A stretch of 64,000 nt of DNA, taken from the NCBI RefSeq assembly GCF_036417845.1, contig NC_089981.1:65251268-65315267 (forward strand), given 5' to 3'. The stretch's first letter is position 1, and every line of letters starts with the position of its first letter. Position numbers and translations under genes: made by a program. The notes beneath the pieces were generated by a model. That model was not told the origin of the DNA. It searched no databases and saw nothing but the letters and a program-made list of their open reading frames with translations. The DNA is from Apteryx mantelli (taxonomy: Eukaryota > Chordata > Aves > Apterygiformes > Apterygidae). This document shows, one piece after another, positions 26,211-40,200 of the stretch.

Positions 26211-26934
26211 GGGATGGCCAAGGCTGAGTGAGTACAGGCATGCAAGAAAGCCTGGGTTAGTCATCTGAGCACTCCCAAGACTTTGTTTTGGTGTTTTGCT
26301 ACTCCAGCTTTCCGTGAATATCTTAGCAAATGAGTTTGTTGGCAGGGTGCTTAAGGGAAAGACAATTTTTAAAAATCACATTCACATAAAAGAAATGTCT
26401 TATTTTTAATTGGAAATCTGATTCTCTGGATTAGTGCCCACCCAACCAGAGAGGAGAAGCATATGCTGGTGTATAAACAAAACAAACAGGGCACTGAATA
26501 TTCGAGACAAACCTGTCACACTGGAAATGGTTCATAGAAATTATCCAGCAAATTACCTTGAATGGCAAACCTCATAAATTCACTGTCCATTCACAGCCGT
26601 TGCAAGCAAGAGAAATAAAGATAGCCTTTCTCTATTACTCTGCACATTTCCTGATCCTAATTTAGCATCTTTCCTCTAGGTAAGACCTTGACTGGGTAGG
26701 CCATATGTTGTGATTTCTGCCTGTATATTATTGCTTCATTTTCCTAGATGTAATACTGCCCTTTCCTGTGTTTTTTTTCAGTTGACTGTCACTGTTATTA
26801 CTTCAGGGCAGCATCTGGCACAAAGAGACTCCTATCTTTGATTGGCATGTGGCGGTACTGTCTCCTGTACAACTAATGGGGAGTGCTTGCAACATCTTCT
26901 GGATGAGAATGCACCCACCCAGCTCTGCTATTCA

Positions 26935-27050
26935 CATCATTATTCCCTTTCCGCTTTTTAAAGATAGGGAAAAGCACAATGAGGGGAAGGGTTTTACCCA
27001 AAATGACACCGTCAGTGATGTAGACCGGAATAGAAACTGGTCTAGTGATT
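26935..27050 (-). repeat. MIR-like remnant (antisense)
   Basis: Reads as antisense MIR: 'attattccctttccgctttttaaagatagggaaa', then 'gaggggaagggttttacccaaaatgacacc', then 'gaatagaaactggtct'. The consensus order in this direction is 'attcccattttacagatgaggaaa', 'gaggttaagtgacttgcccaaggtcaca', 'gattcgaacccaggtct'. This is the clearest of the SINE remnants here. Confidence 0.55.
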
Positions 27051-30000
27051 CTATCTTTTTCTTGCTTAGACCTTTAATATATGGTTGCAGAGTGCTGTTG
27101 CCGGAATATTTCAAAATGCTGAATTATCTCATAAGCTTGATATGAAAATTTAGCTTAAGGGTTTTAACAGTAACCTTAGCTCTGACCTACAGTGTCCATG
27201 TGATTCTCTCACTATATGCATCACTTCAAAGTGCTATTTTTTAATATATCTTCTTCAGTTGGAGGGAGGTTGAACATGTCCTACAGGTCTGAGATCAAGC
27301 TGTTACTGGAGTGCATGAGCAGAAATTTCTTCTTGCCATTTTTGCTGCATGAGCTGTTCCTAGAACATTTACATGATTTACTTCTCTGGTTGTTCCCAAT
27401 GGTTATTTTAATGGTAACACTGCAGTTATGTAATTTGCATAAGCTTCTATATGATCAGCACCATAAAAGGTGAGATTAGCTGAAACAAATGATCTAGAAA
27501 GGTGCCGCTTGGGTATCTGGAGATGGGTGTCCTATCCAGGCATATCTCAGGGGGAAGGGAGCTGGACAAAGGCAGGAAAATGAGCTTGAGGTCAGCTTTG
27601 GAGGAGCTGCGAATTGCTGCAGGGGCTGTGCTATGGGACTGAGCAAGGCATGACAGCTCCTTTGGGCAGTGGAGTTGGAATTGCCTGGGAGAGAGGGGAA
27701 GAAGATGGACCTGTGGCTTCAGGGCTCTTCTGTCCCTAAAATTACTCTGTGCAGTGAGACTGTCATTGAAAAAGTGATGTTTGGTGTGGTGGGGAAGAGA
27801 TGGGAGCTGGATGGACTGTGTGGGTGAAGGTTTGCATTGAAGAGGAAACATTGGACAGGTTTGCATGTGGACAGGAGAGTGGGATGACTAGCAGCATCTG
27901 GAGGAGGAACCCCTTGCTTTTTGTCCACTGGGAGCAAAATATAATCTGCTACTGGGGAAAGGGGGCAGCAACAAGGGCTTGACAGGAAAAGACAGCCTTT
28001 ACTGATCCCCATGGCGCTCTCTTCCTGCCATGCTGTGATGCTCCTCCTAGGAACGTGAACACTGTGCCTAGAAACGAGTTACAGGATCTTAACTCTTGGC
28101 AGCGGAGTGGTGGCAAAGAAGGGACTTAGAGGTTGCTAAGAGTCCCCTTGTTTATTCACCGAAGGTCCAACAGCTCCCTCGGTCACAGACACACTCTCCT
28201 TGTTAACAAAAAGGCGATGAATTATTTAGCAGCTGAAAATGCCAGATGGTGATGGCTCTGCTGTTTACATGAGGATAGGAGGGAGGAAGACATGCACACG
28301 AGGAAGAACAGATTGAGAGCATCTTCATAGGAGAGGGCTGCCCCTGGCCAGAGGCCCCAGCAGCCCCAGAGGTTTCACAGCAAGCGGGAGGCAACTGGGC
28401 TGAGGGAGAGGGCTGCAGCTTGTCACAGTGGCCCAATTATTTTCCACAGGACTCCCCTTGCTGGAGTTCCCTTTTCAGAGGTTGTTATCTCATCCGGGCC
28501 ACACTGGGCCTCAAAACTTGGGATTTCCCTACCCTGGTTGGGATGTAAGCTATGACTAGAGAGCACTACGGGGAGGGTTTACCAGCCCACTCCTCACTTC
28601 ACACATGACACCAGGGATAGTACTTTAGCCTTGACCCTGCTGGTACGCCCTCCAGGAGCAGGTATCAGCCCATCCCAGAGGGTGACCTGGCAGTTCTCCT
28701 TTTGGGAGCTACCCTGTCAGCCATCCCAGCTTGGGCTAGGATGTCTCCAGATCCCATAGACCGGTCAGATCAAGGCATGCATGGCTGGAAAACCTCCAAA
28801 GAGAAGTGAAGATGTTGCAGGGAGCAGCATGGGCAGAGACTGAATCCAGTGCCCCAGGTGACAACGTACCACATATACAGTAAGAGTGACTGCTATGGGT
28901 CTGTGTGTCCTGGGGATCCTGATGCCTGTAGTTCAGCGGCTTCTGACATCTCTTTGAAGCACCTATGGAGGTAGCCAGATATCAGCCTAACCCTGGAGTA
29001 GGGAGACCCTCAGGCTTTGCTGAGCTATAGCCTTAGTCCAAGCTCCCCAGACAACTCTGTGGCTTCCAGTGAAGATTTTCTCTAGGCTGGAATTTAGGCT
29101 TCAGAAGAAATAGCAGGTCACTTTCTTTAATTTGGAAATAGCAGGCACCAAGACTAGTTCTTCAGCTCTTCAAGCCTAAACTCTCAAGATATCCTTGGGA
29201 ATCCATTATGTCCACCTGACTGCATTTGTCAGACTGTCAAAGCCCATTTTTGTCAACTGTCTATTTCAAAACCTCCTTCTTTATCTGTCCTTGCTCTGGA
29301 TGTGAAGGGCAAAGACAGTCAGTGTTTCAGGCCTGAAATCTGTGCCGCTTCTACCCCAGCACCCCCTTCCTACCTGCTCTGCTCAACAGTGAAGGGGCAT
29401 TTCTGGTCTCCTTCTCAAGAACTTTAGGTCAGGACCATAATCTCCTCAAGCAAGAGACTGCCTATTCAAACAGAGAGAGCCTGAGGCTGTAATAGTGCAC
29501 ATAAAACCACATGCTGATGTAGTCTCCCATCTGTCACACTGACACAACAAAAGTAAATGTTTCCCAACAAAAGCAAATCCATGTAGATCTGAAGAAAATC
29601 CCCTTTCTAAGCTGATACATTTTGTGTGCATTCTTTCTGTGCTCCCCAAGGGCCTCTCAATCAGGGTTCCTTTGGTGTTGAAGCAGAATTGATCCAGTTT
29701 GGTCTTGATGGGAAAAAACACCATGTATACTTGGCATGTCCAGGCCACTGAGGTCTTTGCATCTTCCTTCACTCCTGAATCGGGCTGTGGCTCCTGTTTC
29801 TCTTTGTCTGTCCTGTCTGTGTGGACTGTGAGCATTTTGCAACAGAGATCAACTTTTGCTGGGTGACTGCAGGGGTCACAGTGGGGTCCTGATTGTGGCT
29901 GGAGTATAGATAAAAAGGAGGGAGATGAATGAATGCCCAGTGGCTTGAATACAATACTCACAGGAGTCCATGTTAATGGGCACAGTGAGATTTCATGTGG

Positions 30001-31027
30001 TTCTTGCACAGGCTGTGGTGACAATAGCATGTCTGCAGTGCATGGCACTCGTGTAAGAGGCTTTAGACAAGGTCTCAAAACAACAGGGGTGTCTAGTGCA
30101 TGAGGGAGAATTGAAAAGGCTCGTTGTATGTCAGTGTGGAAAGCTGCCACCTCGAGGGGAGTCACAGCAGCAAGGTAGAAATCCCAGGACAAAAAGGGAA
30201 GCATTCAAGGGCACCAGGAAGAAAGGGATGAAATTATAGAAAGTGAAGAGCAAAAAAGCATTTCCTTTCAATGAGAACTGTAGCCCACGCTATCAGCACT
30301 CAGGCAAAGTGGGGGGAACCTTGGCATTTAGGATTTTGAGAAGCTGATTTTTCTAAAGACTTCAATGTGTCCTGGAAGTAGCAGTCCTGCTCTGGCGGGA
30401 AGATATAAGGGAGGTCCCATGGCTCTCAGATCACATCAGCTGTGATGCTAGAGGAGAAGAGAGAGGGCTGGGGGAAGGCCCACAAACAGCAGCTTTCTGG
30501 ATGCGGGGAGCAAAGCAAGTGTAGCCCCAACAGCCCACCTGCTAATGTCATTGTTGCTCTTATTAACAGAAGTTCAAGCAAATGATCCTTGCTCCTGTCT
30601 GCTGACTGCACCAGGGTGGCTGTGATTCAACCCAGCTTCCAGGAATGAGAGGGAGAGGTGGTAAGGGACCTGTCTCAGGTATGATGGAAACAACCAAATA
30701 GCATGGGGTTTAAGGGAGTGGGGAAAGCAAATGAAGTAGCTGTGAAATTTCTTCAGCACACCCTCTTGCCCTGTGTCCCACAGCCCTTCCCTGGGAGAAG
30801 GGGAACTAGAGAAGATGGGAGTATAGGGTGTGCTCAGTCAGTTCTGTTCTGATTGCTCTGGCATTTCTGCTCCAAGGCCACAAGCCAGCTCCATCCCCTT
30901 CCTACCCTTTGGGAGCTCCTCAGACCTCTGTGGAGGACCTGGAGGAGCCACAGCCCTTTTCCAGCAAAAGCTCTCCTGTTCTCACCCCAGCCCCTGTGTT
31001 GCAGGGTGAGGCCCCACTGCAGCACCG

Positions 31028-31225
31028 ATGGACAGCGCGTACTCGGTGGAGCCAATGCCGGACAGTGTCGGCCCCACCTCACTGGATGTGCTCAGCTTCC
31101 TGGACACCCTGGCAAACAGCACAGAGGAGCAATGCTTCAGTGCTCGCTCCCACAGCACTGTCCTGCAAGGCCTGCCCTTTGGTGGCGTGCCCACTGTGCT
31201 CGCCATCAACTTCATCCTCTGGCTG
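31028..31225 (+). CDS. TMEM63C: TMEM63C coding exon 1 (residues 1-66)
   Basis: Carries the start codon, the N-terminal tail, the [16 protein letters not shown] family motif and the beginning of TM0. The donor is ctg|gtgagc, phase 0. Two acceptors can start this exon, after 31004 (tgttgcag) or after 31022 (ccactgcag); the first has the longer pyrimidine tract. The start context is poor at -3 (C) but has G at +4. A second ATG at codon 10 has an equally weak context. Confidence 0.9.
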
Positions 31226-34200
31226 GTGAGCGGGGCTGGAAGGGCACCATGTCTGTGGGCATCACTCCCCCATGCCCACAGAGTTTCTAGAGGAAAATGA
31301 AGCACTAGGGCTGGAAATGGCCTCCTTGGCTAGCAAGCTCATTCCCCATATCCCAAACTCTCTAAGAGGAGGCATCCCTGAGAAAGCAGTAGTGGCTGTG
31401 TCCTGAATGAAACCCTTTGGCACTTCTCTTCCATGCGTTAACTGGAGACAGTGCTCCAGGAAGGTGGGCCAGAAGGTGTTGTGGTGCCTTTATGTCCTGC
31501 TACCAAGTTCGGTGTGCTCCAAGTAGCCTTTCAGCCCTGTCCTCTGATTCTGTAGGATGGCAATTGCTATGGTGGGATTTGGTGGCTACAGTTACACCAG
31601 TCCGGTAAATCCCTCTTGCTGGTGCTGTTGGATGGTGCAGTGGAGCAATGCTGTAGGTTGCCTGCTCAGGACACTGTGACATGGTGCAATGGGTCAGGGG
31701 CTGAGCCACCCATGCACACGGGAACTTCTGCTACTCATCCCACCAGTGATGCTTGACAAGGAGGGGAAGAGTGGACCTAGCTTGGGGGCTATAGGTGAGG
31801 TTGTGTGTGGATGTAGCATCCCCAAGGAGAGGCTAGCTGTGAGCATGCATGCCGTGTGTGTGCTAGTGTGGCCATTATTTGGGAGAGTGTGGGTGAGTCG
31901 TACAGTATGGGGGGGCAACAGCTTTTCCCACACTGTGGTAGGCAATAGGTGACCGCTTGGGCTGCCGCCTAAGTGGTGGTTGCCGTAACCTCAGGGATAG
32001 CTGCCTCCCACTTGCAGGGGTCTGTTATGGTACAGGTGCATTTGAGATGTGTGGGGCTGTGTGGGGTCACCTGTGCTGTGTCAGTGTCTGTGTTGCCATC
32101 CTCCACCAGCTGTAGTGAGATCATGGTGCAGGAGGAGGCTGGCTTGAGAGGCAAATTTTGTATGTGCTTGGGCCTGTTAGCAGGAAAACAGAAAAGAGGG
32201 ATGTGACGAGACCCCACAGCAAGACCCTTTACCTTTCCTCTTCCCTCTTATTGCAGCTTCTCCTTCTGATCTTCTCCTGCCTTCGGAAAGCAGCTTGGGA
32301 CTACGGGCGCCTGGCGCTGCTGATGGACAATGATAGGTGAGAAGGGCACGAGGCCACCTGTGAGTGACAGGCTCCAGCCAGACAGGTGCCTCCCAACCCG
32401 GGAGCAGGCCAGCCCCACAGCCCTCAGCTCCAACCTCTTGGCTGAGAGGGGCCAGCAGAGAGGCTGGGGCTGCAGCATGACCCACATGGGAGCTGAGCAG
32501 GTGCTTCTGGTCCTCCTTTCCTCTGGGAATGGCCTGGCTGTCCTTGCACCATCGGGGCCAGCTCTCCTGGCTGGGAACAGACAGGCATGGTCCACTGCAG
32601 GGAGAAGGAAACCCCAGGCAAGCTTTGATTCCTTCTTGCAGGTTCAGAGCTGAGGCTTTGCTTAGGGGCAGCATTTTATGGGAAATGAAAAGGCAGTAGA
32701 GACTGTTACCCAAACAGGTTAAACAATGTGTTCCTTGTCAAGGACTGAGTGGTGGTCTGCCAGGGGTGGCTGGCAGCACTTCTGATAGTCGCCTTTTCCC
32801 CTCCACACCAAAAACAGCTGAATCCCTCCAAGCACATGGAGCTCCTATGAGTAACAGCACTGGGCATCTGGTGACGGTGCTCTTGGTAACAGGGAGTATA
32901 CCATCCTGGGAAAGAAAGAGGCCCAAGAGCTGCTTTCTGGTGAGCACTGAGTCACCTTTCACTCCTTGCTGCACTCTGAGGACTAAAAAGGGCTGGCCAG
33001 AGAAGGAGATGGAGGGAGATAGGCAGCAATAACACTTTTGTTCATGTCGCCAAGGCAGGCTGGGGGCCCGCCTGGCCTGTCTGCAGGACTAAGCACAGAC
33101 TGCCACAAAAAATGCCACTGTCACAGTTAAAGCAGAGCCTGGGCCAAAGCTGGGCCAGATTTCCTGGTAGGTTGCACTGACCACAGCTGCCTGCAGCTGC
33201 TTGCACCCAGAGCGCTGCTTGTCCCAGGCCAGCCACAACGCATCTTTCTTTCCACAGGCTGGTACATGCAGGAGGGGTCCCTGCAAGGCCTGGGCTGCCC
33301 GCAGGAACAAACTTTCTAAAGGCTTCTTTCCCATCTTTTCTCTTCTCTGGATTCTCCTGGACTTGGGCTCTGGATCTAAGTCTGGAAATGGATGGGCAAT
33401 GTTTTCTTTCACTGGAAAGATCAAAGGGGCAGTCAAGATTTAAAATGCAAAATCTGGTTAAGATTCCTTTATTGTAATGTCATTTAAGAAGGCTGAAACC
33501 AGTGGAATGTAAAAATCCAGTTCACTAGGCCATTGTCCTCGAGCTAAGGCAATTCTCCACAAGCAACAACACTCTGGGCCCCGGCTGTGTGGCAGCCTGG
33601 GGTGGCCTCCCTCCAGGCACTGTGCATGTCCAGGCTCCAGCACAGGACATGTGTGGAGATGGACAGGCGTTTCCAGGAGAGCCTGGGGGGCTCAGTGTAC
33701 CGATCTTGTATGCTCCAAACAATCCTGCCTCCCAGAGGCTCCCTTCTGAGCAGCCTCTGTATTCACTCATCCAACCTGATAATTTCAAACCCAAACACGT
33801 CTTCCACCCACTGAGCCTGGTGTGCACAAACCCTTTATCAGCCTGGCTGATTTCCCAGGAAAAGCTCAAGGAGGGAAGGGTGCAAGTCACTTTTCCAAGG
33901 GTACTCTTTCTCTCCTTTCTTCTCTCATGCCTCACTCCTTCCTTTCTTCCTCTTCCTTCAAAGTTTGACGTCACTTTTCTACGGTGAGCAGAGTGAGAAA
34001 GAGAAGTCCCCATCTGAGACCAGTCCCCTGGACACAGACAACAAAGATGTGGTGAGTATCCGCAGGATGTGGTGAGGAAGCCAGCTCTATTCTGTCCAAG
34101 GAGACGCTGTTATTCAGAGGAACCTCAGGTCAGAAGTTAACAGCGAGAGGTTAAACTCTCAAGCGTAGTGTTTCCTCTTTAACACCAGTTAACAGCAGGC

Positions 34201-37200
34201 CTGGGAGCTGCTCTTTGTGTGCCAGGAAAAGCTGAAGGGTTTCTTTGTCCTGATTTGTCTTGGTTCTCTGGGCACTTACCATGAGGGGCAGCTCGGAGGG
34301 GATGCTCCCCACCAGGGTCTCCATCCCTAGCTGCGCTACTGTTGGTGCTGGCCGCAGGGACCCAGTTGGAGCATCCTGCCTTTGTACGCCCACCGGGGCC
34401 TTGCTCTGCGCTCCTGCAAGGATGTTTCTTCCCCTGGTGGGACAGTCCTCCCTAGGATTGTGTAGCCTTGCTGCAGGGCACAGGCCACTTGTACTTGCTT
34501 TAAGGGAGCTGCCCCACAGACCTGCCCTGGGGGAAAGGGAATTTCTCTGCATGGCTCTTGAAAGGCACCCTGCTCCCCCCAAAGCACAGAGGACATGAAG
34601 CAGTCAAGCCCTTCTCCGGAGGAGGAGCGGCGAGGCCAGGCGAGTCCCTTGGCCTGTAGTTTTCCCTCCTTGCCTCCCTGGCCAGCCCCTGGGAGCACTA
34701 CTAGCTCCCTTTGCCCACATGCCCACCTCTGGGGTATTGGTGGGCTGCAAGCACATCCTTTTGAAGTTGTCTTTTTTTCCCTATGTGGCATCAGACACAA
34801 AACAGGCTTCACTAGCTACAGACACGGACTGACATGTTTCACAGTCTGTTTCTCTTCCTTTTCTGGCAATAAAAGCTGAAAAGTCAGTCACTGCTGTATT
34901 AAAAAAAATTATTAAAAAAATAAAACTAGGCAGGAAAGCTAAAGAAGTAAAATCTTTGCAGGTGGCAGGCGGACTATTTAAAGATGCTGTACTGGATGCT
35001 CTGGGCAAGCGTATACTACTTATCAAAAGTAATTGAGAAAGACCAAAAGGAAAGCCAGTATGGCTAAACAGCAGGTTAAGAGAGATTACTAGATGTAAGA
35101 AGACAGTCTTTAAAAAGTTAAAATTTCCTCAAAATGAGGAAAATCTACACTCTGCCAGGCTAGATGTAAAATACAGTAAGACAGGAGAGGAAAAAGGGAT
35201 TTTGAGGAGAAATTTGTAGAAGGTATAAAAACAAATACTTTTTTGTTCTTCAAACACATCAGAAACAGGAAACCTGCAAGAGAGTTGGTAGGATCAATAC
35301 ATGTTCAAGATAAAAAATGGTTGCTTGACAAGGTAAGACTGTAGCAGGAAATCTAAACCAAGTTTCTGTCTGTATTCAGTGTAGAAGGGCTTGAAGAAAT
35401 TCCCACATGGGAAGCCTTCTCTGTTTGTGCGTATGTACTGGAGGATCTGTCTGAAAGTGGGGTTGGAGGATAAGGTTGTAGAAAAAACAACTTAATGAAT
35501 TATTATTACTATTACAAATTCCCAAGAGCAATATTCGCCCAAGAGTTCTCACTGACCTCCGAGATGAATAGCTGAACTATTAACTGTATTGCATAACCTC
35601 TCCCTTGAAACTGGCAGTCCTAGAGAGCTGGAAATTGGCTAATGCAATGCTGTTTTTTTCAAGAAGGTTTCTGGTAAAACCCAGGAAATTACAGACTAGT
35701 GAGCTTGGCATCCATATGGACAAATCCTTAGAAATTGTTTTGCAGAGAACTACTGAGTGTGACGTATGAGGAGAGTCAGCCTGGCTTTCGTGACAGGCAG
35801 TCGGGCCTCAGAGCTACAGAGGGTCCTTGGAGCCAGCCGGGCGCATGGGACGGGGAGATTTGGTGGAGTCTGCTTGTGTTTCCAAAGTCTCCCACTGCAG
35901 TTGTTCAAAAGAAGCTCACCTGTGGGGTAGGAGAGGTCATGGCATGGATAAAGCCAGGGAATGGAGAGGAAGAATAAGCCGTTAGCTTTCACAGGGGAAA
36001 AGGGTAAAGGCAGTCCCCCAGGGATCTGCCTGGGGCCTTCCTTTTCAGGGTCTTCATAAACGGACTGAAAAGGGGGCAGAGTGGGGAGCAGAGTGTACTG
36101 ATGCACAGTTGTGATGGGAAGGACTGCAGAAGGACCTTGACCTCAAATGAACTTTAGTGTAGGTAAACGTGAAATAATGTATATGGGAGAAAAATCCAAA
36201 TATTACATGCAGTGACAGGTTCAGAGCTATTACTAGTAAAGAACAAGATCTTGGCATTGTCCTATATTATTCTATGGCAGTGCTGGTTCAGTGGTTAGCC
36301 GTGATCAAAAAGGCATGTTGCATGTTTGGCACTATGAGCAAAGGTACAGAGAAGAGAATTTATGGAAGCCGGGAGACTCTTTGACGGAAATACGACTGTG
36401 TTTCCTGCTCTTTTCTAGCATCTGCTTTTGGCCACTATTGCAGCTGAGCCCCTGCACTAGGTGTACCCGCAGAAAGCCCTGTGCTCTTCCTCTGTTTGCT
36501 TGGCCAAGAGCAGAGTGTGGCTCAGCCCCTGTGGGCCTGCACCACCTCCGCAGTGTCTCACACGAGCCATGTCCCAAGCCCAGTGCCACATGGGGATGTT
36601 GGAGTGGTCGCTCCCAGTTCATCTTGACTCTCTTCCTTTCCAGGGATTCTGCTCCTGGCTCATTTCTATCTACCAAATGAAGTAAGTGCATGCCTCGGGC
36701 GTTGCGTTCGCTGGTGTCACCCCGCCACTGCCCAGCCCTAGGGAGCTGGTGCCCACAGGTGGTCACTGGCTCTGGAGCCACCTAACACTCAGCACCACTG
36801 AGTGAGCTCTCGCGGGGACCAGAGATGGAGGAGAGCGGAGGGAGCTCCACTAAAACACCCGCCAGGGAGAGGCAGCAGAGGGATCCTCTCTGCATATCCT
36901 CCCTGGCTCTGCTGCCCCCAGGCTCATGTCCCAAAAGAAAGGGCTTTAAGCTCTTCTAGTAGAGCAAGTCCAGCGATGGGCTGGCAGCCTGAAGACTCTC
37001 CCCCCATTTCTTCTGTGCCTGAATCCTCTGTGCCACAGGCAGGATATCATGAGTTTCTGTGGGTTTTGCAAAGCTGGAGCAGCCAGTGTCCTTGGGGTGG
37101 GGAGGGGATGGGGGTAGCGGCAGAGGAGGGGAGGCAGCACCACCAGCACTAACCTGCACCCACCTCTCTTCCTCAGGGATGAGGAGATTCAGAGTAAATG

Positions 37201-40200
37201 TGGGATCGATGCCACCACATACCTCTCCTTCCAGCGGCATCTCCTGGTCCTGCTCATGCTGGTCTGTGTGCTCTCCGTGGCTGTTATCCTGCCCGTCAAC
37301 TTCTCGGGGGACCTCCTGGGTAGGTGCTTCCCCCAGTTTGGGAGTGATTCAGGAGCGTGACACAAACGACCACAGCCTTAGGGCGAGCAGCATGTACTGC
37401 ACTGCAGGGATGGAGGGCAGGGCCACGCTGTTGTGAGCCGACACTTGAGCAGAATTAAGCTATCTGGAGGGCTGGTCTCGCACAGTCTGACTGTGCCAGG
37501 AACTGGCCCCATAGACAAGGATCAGGCTCAGTTGTGGGTCAGAAGAAATGAAAGAGGCTCAAGAACTTCAGGGGTGGCAGGGGCTGGGCAGGGAGCTGGG
37601 AAACGAGTGGAGACAAGGGAGCAAAGATGGGCCACCAGAGCAGCTACCCTGGGAGCACACACTGCACAGTATTCCTGTAACCTTCCTGCTTCTCCTCTTC
37701 TCTTGCAGGAAACAATCCCACCCACTTTGGGCGGACAACCATCGCCAACATCCCAACACAGTATGTGGCTCCCATGTCTTGGGGGACTGTGTGTGCTGCT
37801 GCTGTGTTTAGCACTTCTGGGAGCGCCAAGGCATAATGCTCGGCATAGCCCCTTGACTGTGCCAGGGGTCCATACATGTGAGCAGCACGCTACTTGCAGT
37901 TGTCCATGTGTCTGTTTGCACTGCACACAAGCACAGTTGTGGCAGCCAGCACACTTGCACTGCTTGCTACACCCCTACTACCAGCAAAGGTTGTATCAGG
38001 AGTAGCCTGGACAGCATCATTTCTACAGTATCTCAGCTAACACCCTGGAAGCAGCCCCTCCAGTCCCCCGAGGAATGGGTCTTGCAGTCCTTGTAAGGAC
38101 CAGGAGGACCAGGCAGCGATGTGTATGGTGTTAAGCACTGAGCTGGTCTGCGTGACACGTGCCCATTGCATGGGTAGCTGATCCAGCCTTTGTCTTCTCC
38201 AGGGACCGTCTCCTGTGGCTGCACAGTATCTTCGCCCTCATCTATTTCATCCTCACCATTCTCTGCATGGCTCATCACTCTGTCCATCTTGAATACAGGG
38301 AGAACGAGAAGGTGAGCAACTTCCCCCCTCTGCCAGCCATCATCTCTGCCTTTCTCAGCACAAATGGACAACTCTGTGTGCTTTACAGAAAGGATGGTCC
38401 CAATATATAAAGAGAGCTTTACAAACAGTCTGGCACTGGGCAGGCAGGGAAAGATAAGGTGGATTTCCTCAAGCTTCTGGAGAAAGCCTGGCAGCCCAGA
38501 GGCAAAACTGTCTCTTATTGCTGGCTTGTTGCTGAGATTAAAACTCTGCTGTGTCCAGCTATCTGTGAGGTTGTAATGTCCAGCCGTGCTTCTGGAGTCT
38601 GGGAGCAGGCTTTGAGCAGGTCTGCATTGACTCAGACTCCACAGCTGGCAGCCAGCACTCCTGGTAGGTGGGGGGATGAGGGATCATTCTCCTATCTCTG
38701 TCACCATATGAGAGCAGGATCGTACTGAGTCTCATCCCTTCCCTTTGTGCACATCCCTTCCCCATCCATATAGTGGAAGCAGTGACCCTGGCCACAATGT
38801 GCAGGTGAGCAGGATGGCAGTAAGATGTCCCGCAGACCATCTGCCCCCATCCGTCACCTCTCCCCCTTCTCCTCCCCCAGGTCGCCCGGACACTGATGGT
38901 CACCCGGATTCCCAAGGAGATATCAGACCCTTCCCTGATCATCAAGCATTTCCAGTGAGTAGCACCATATGCCAGTCTCACCTCACCAGGGCAGCTGGTG
39001 CTCACCATGTGCTGAAGGGAGGCAACATGCCGCAGTCCTTGCAGGCAGGACGGCTCCATGCTGGTGCAGAGAAGGCAGCTGGCCTCTTCTCACACAGCCT
39101 TGCCAGGGGTCTGACCAGGGCTGGTGGACCCTGCCAGTCTGGCTCGCCCTGCTGAGGAGGAAGCCAGGGGACTGGCAGTGAGCTCCCCTGCTCTGGGGGA
39201 GGGGAGGCTGTCCTCGTCCCCCCAGCTCCCAGTGTCACTGTGTCTCCATGCCTGCAGCGAGGCCTACCCCAGTTGCACTGTCACCAATGTCCAGTTCTGC
39301 TTCGACGTGCGCAAGCTGATGAAGCTGGATGCGGAGAGGTGAGTGTGTGCTGGGGCCCCTGGCCCGCAGCTCTGCCTTTCTGTGCACCGGTATGGCCCAG
39401 ATGTGCATGCCCTGGTGAGCCTTGGTGTTTGCACCTGGTGGGCAAGTTTCCCGCAGCTTTGCTGGCTATGCTCAGGCGACCTGCAGGATTCAGCCAAGCA
39501 GCACCCCTGTGCCAGATGGAGCCTGCCTGGCAAGGGGGGACAGCTGGCTCAGACCACAGTGGTCCCAAGCTGGCAAAGTGGCTGTGGAAGTCTGAAATGG
39601 CTCCTGCCCAACAACTTCAGAGAGCTAGTCTCTCTTCCTTGGGGGAGACAGAGGGGAACTCCCTGAAAAACCATCATCTCTGGCCCTGTTCCTGGCAGGC
39701 GCAAGGCAATGAAGGGGCGACTTTACTTCACCACCAAGGCACAGAAAGAGGGGAAGATCACGATCAAAACCCACCCTTGTGCCCGCATCTTCTGCTGTCG
39801 CATCTGTGGCTTTGAGCAGGTAGGAGGGGAACAGGCGGGGCTGGAGACAGCATGTCCTGTGGCAGAGAGGCCAGAAGCTGCCTCACAGCAGGAGAGCCTC
39901 TCCAAGAGCCTTCCTTTCACCCATCGCACTGATTTCTGATGGGCTGCTCAGAAATCTCCCTCTTTCCATGAACATCAGGGCTGAGGAGCCCCCAGATCCA
40001 CAAGGGGCATCAGGACACCTGGGAGTATCTTCTCCCCAGCACTGTCCTTTGAGGCCTTGACAGGCACCGAGGTACTGAAAGGCACTCAGCTTCCCATTGC
40101 AGCCCAGACTGCTGCCTCCACAACACAGCTTCTGCCACTCTTTTGCAAGTAGTGTCTGCTAGAGAGGCTGGCGTGACACACAGCAACTTGCACGCATTGC

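Larger units (their letters stand above)
6360..31004 (+). other. Long non-coding stretch, probable TMEM63C intron 1
   Basis: Some 24.6 kb between the CpG island and the first recognised coding exon. I looked for frames with known protein similarity and matching splice sites and found none. The many open frames of 60-250 codons overlap on both strands and look like chance. Contents I can name: a TG/G-run at 6660-6683, MIR-like remnants near 6775, 19480, 26080 and 26935, and an AT-rich block at 10.2-11.4 kb. If the CpG island is the TMEM63C promoter, all of this is its first intron; otherwise part is intergenic. Confidence 0.5.
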
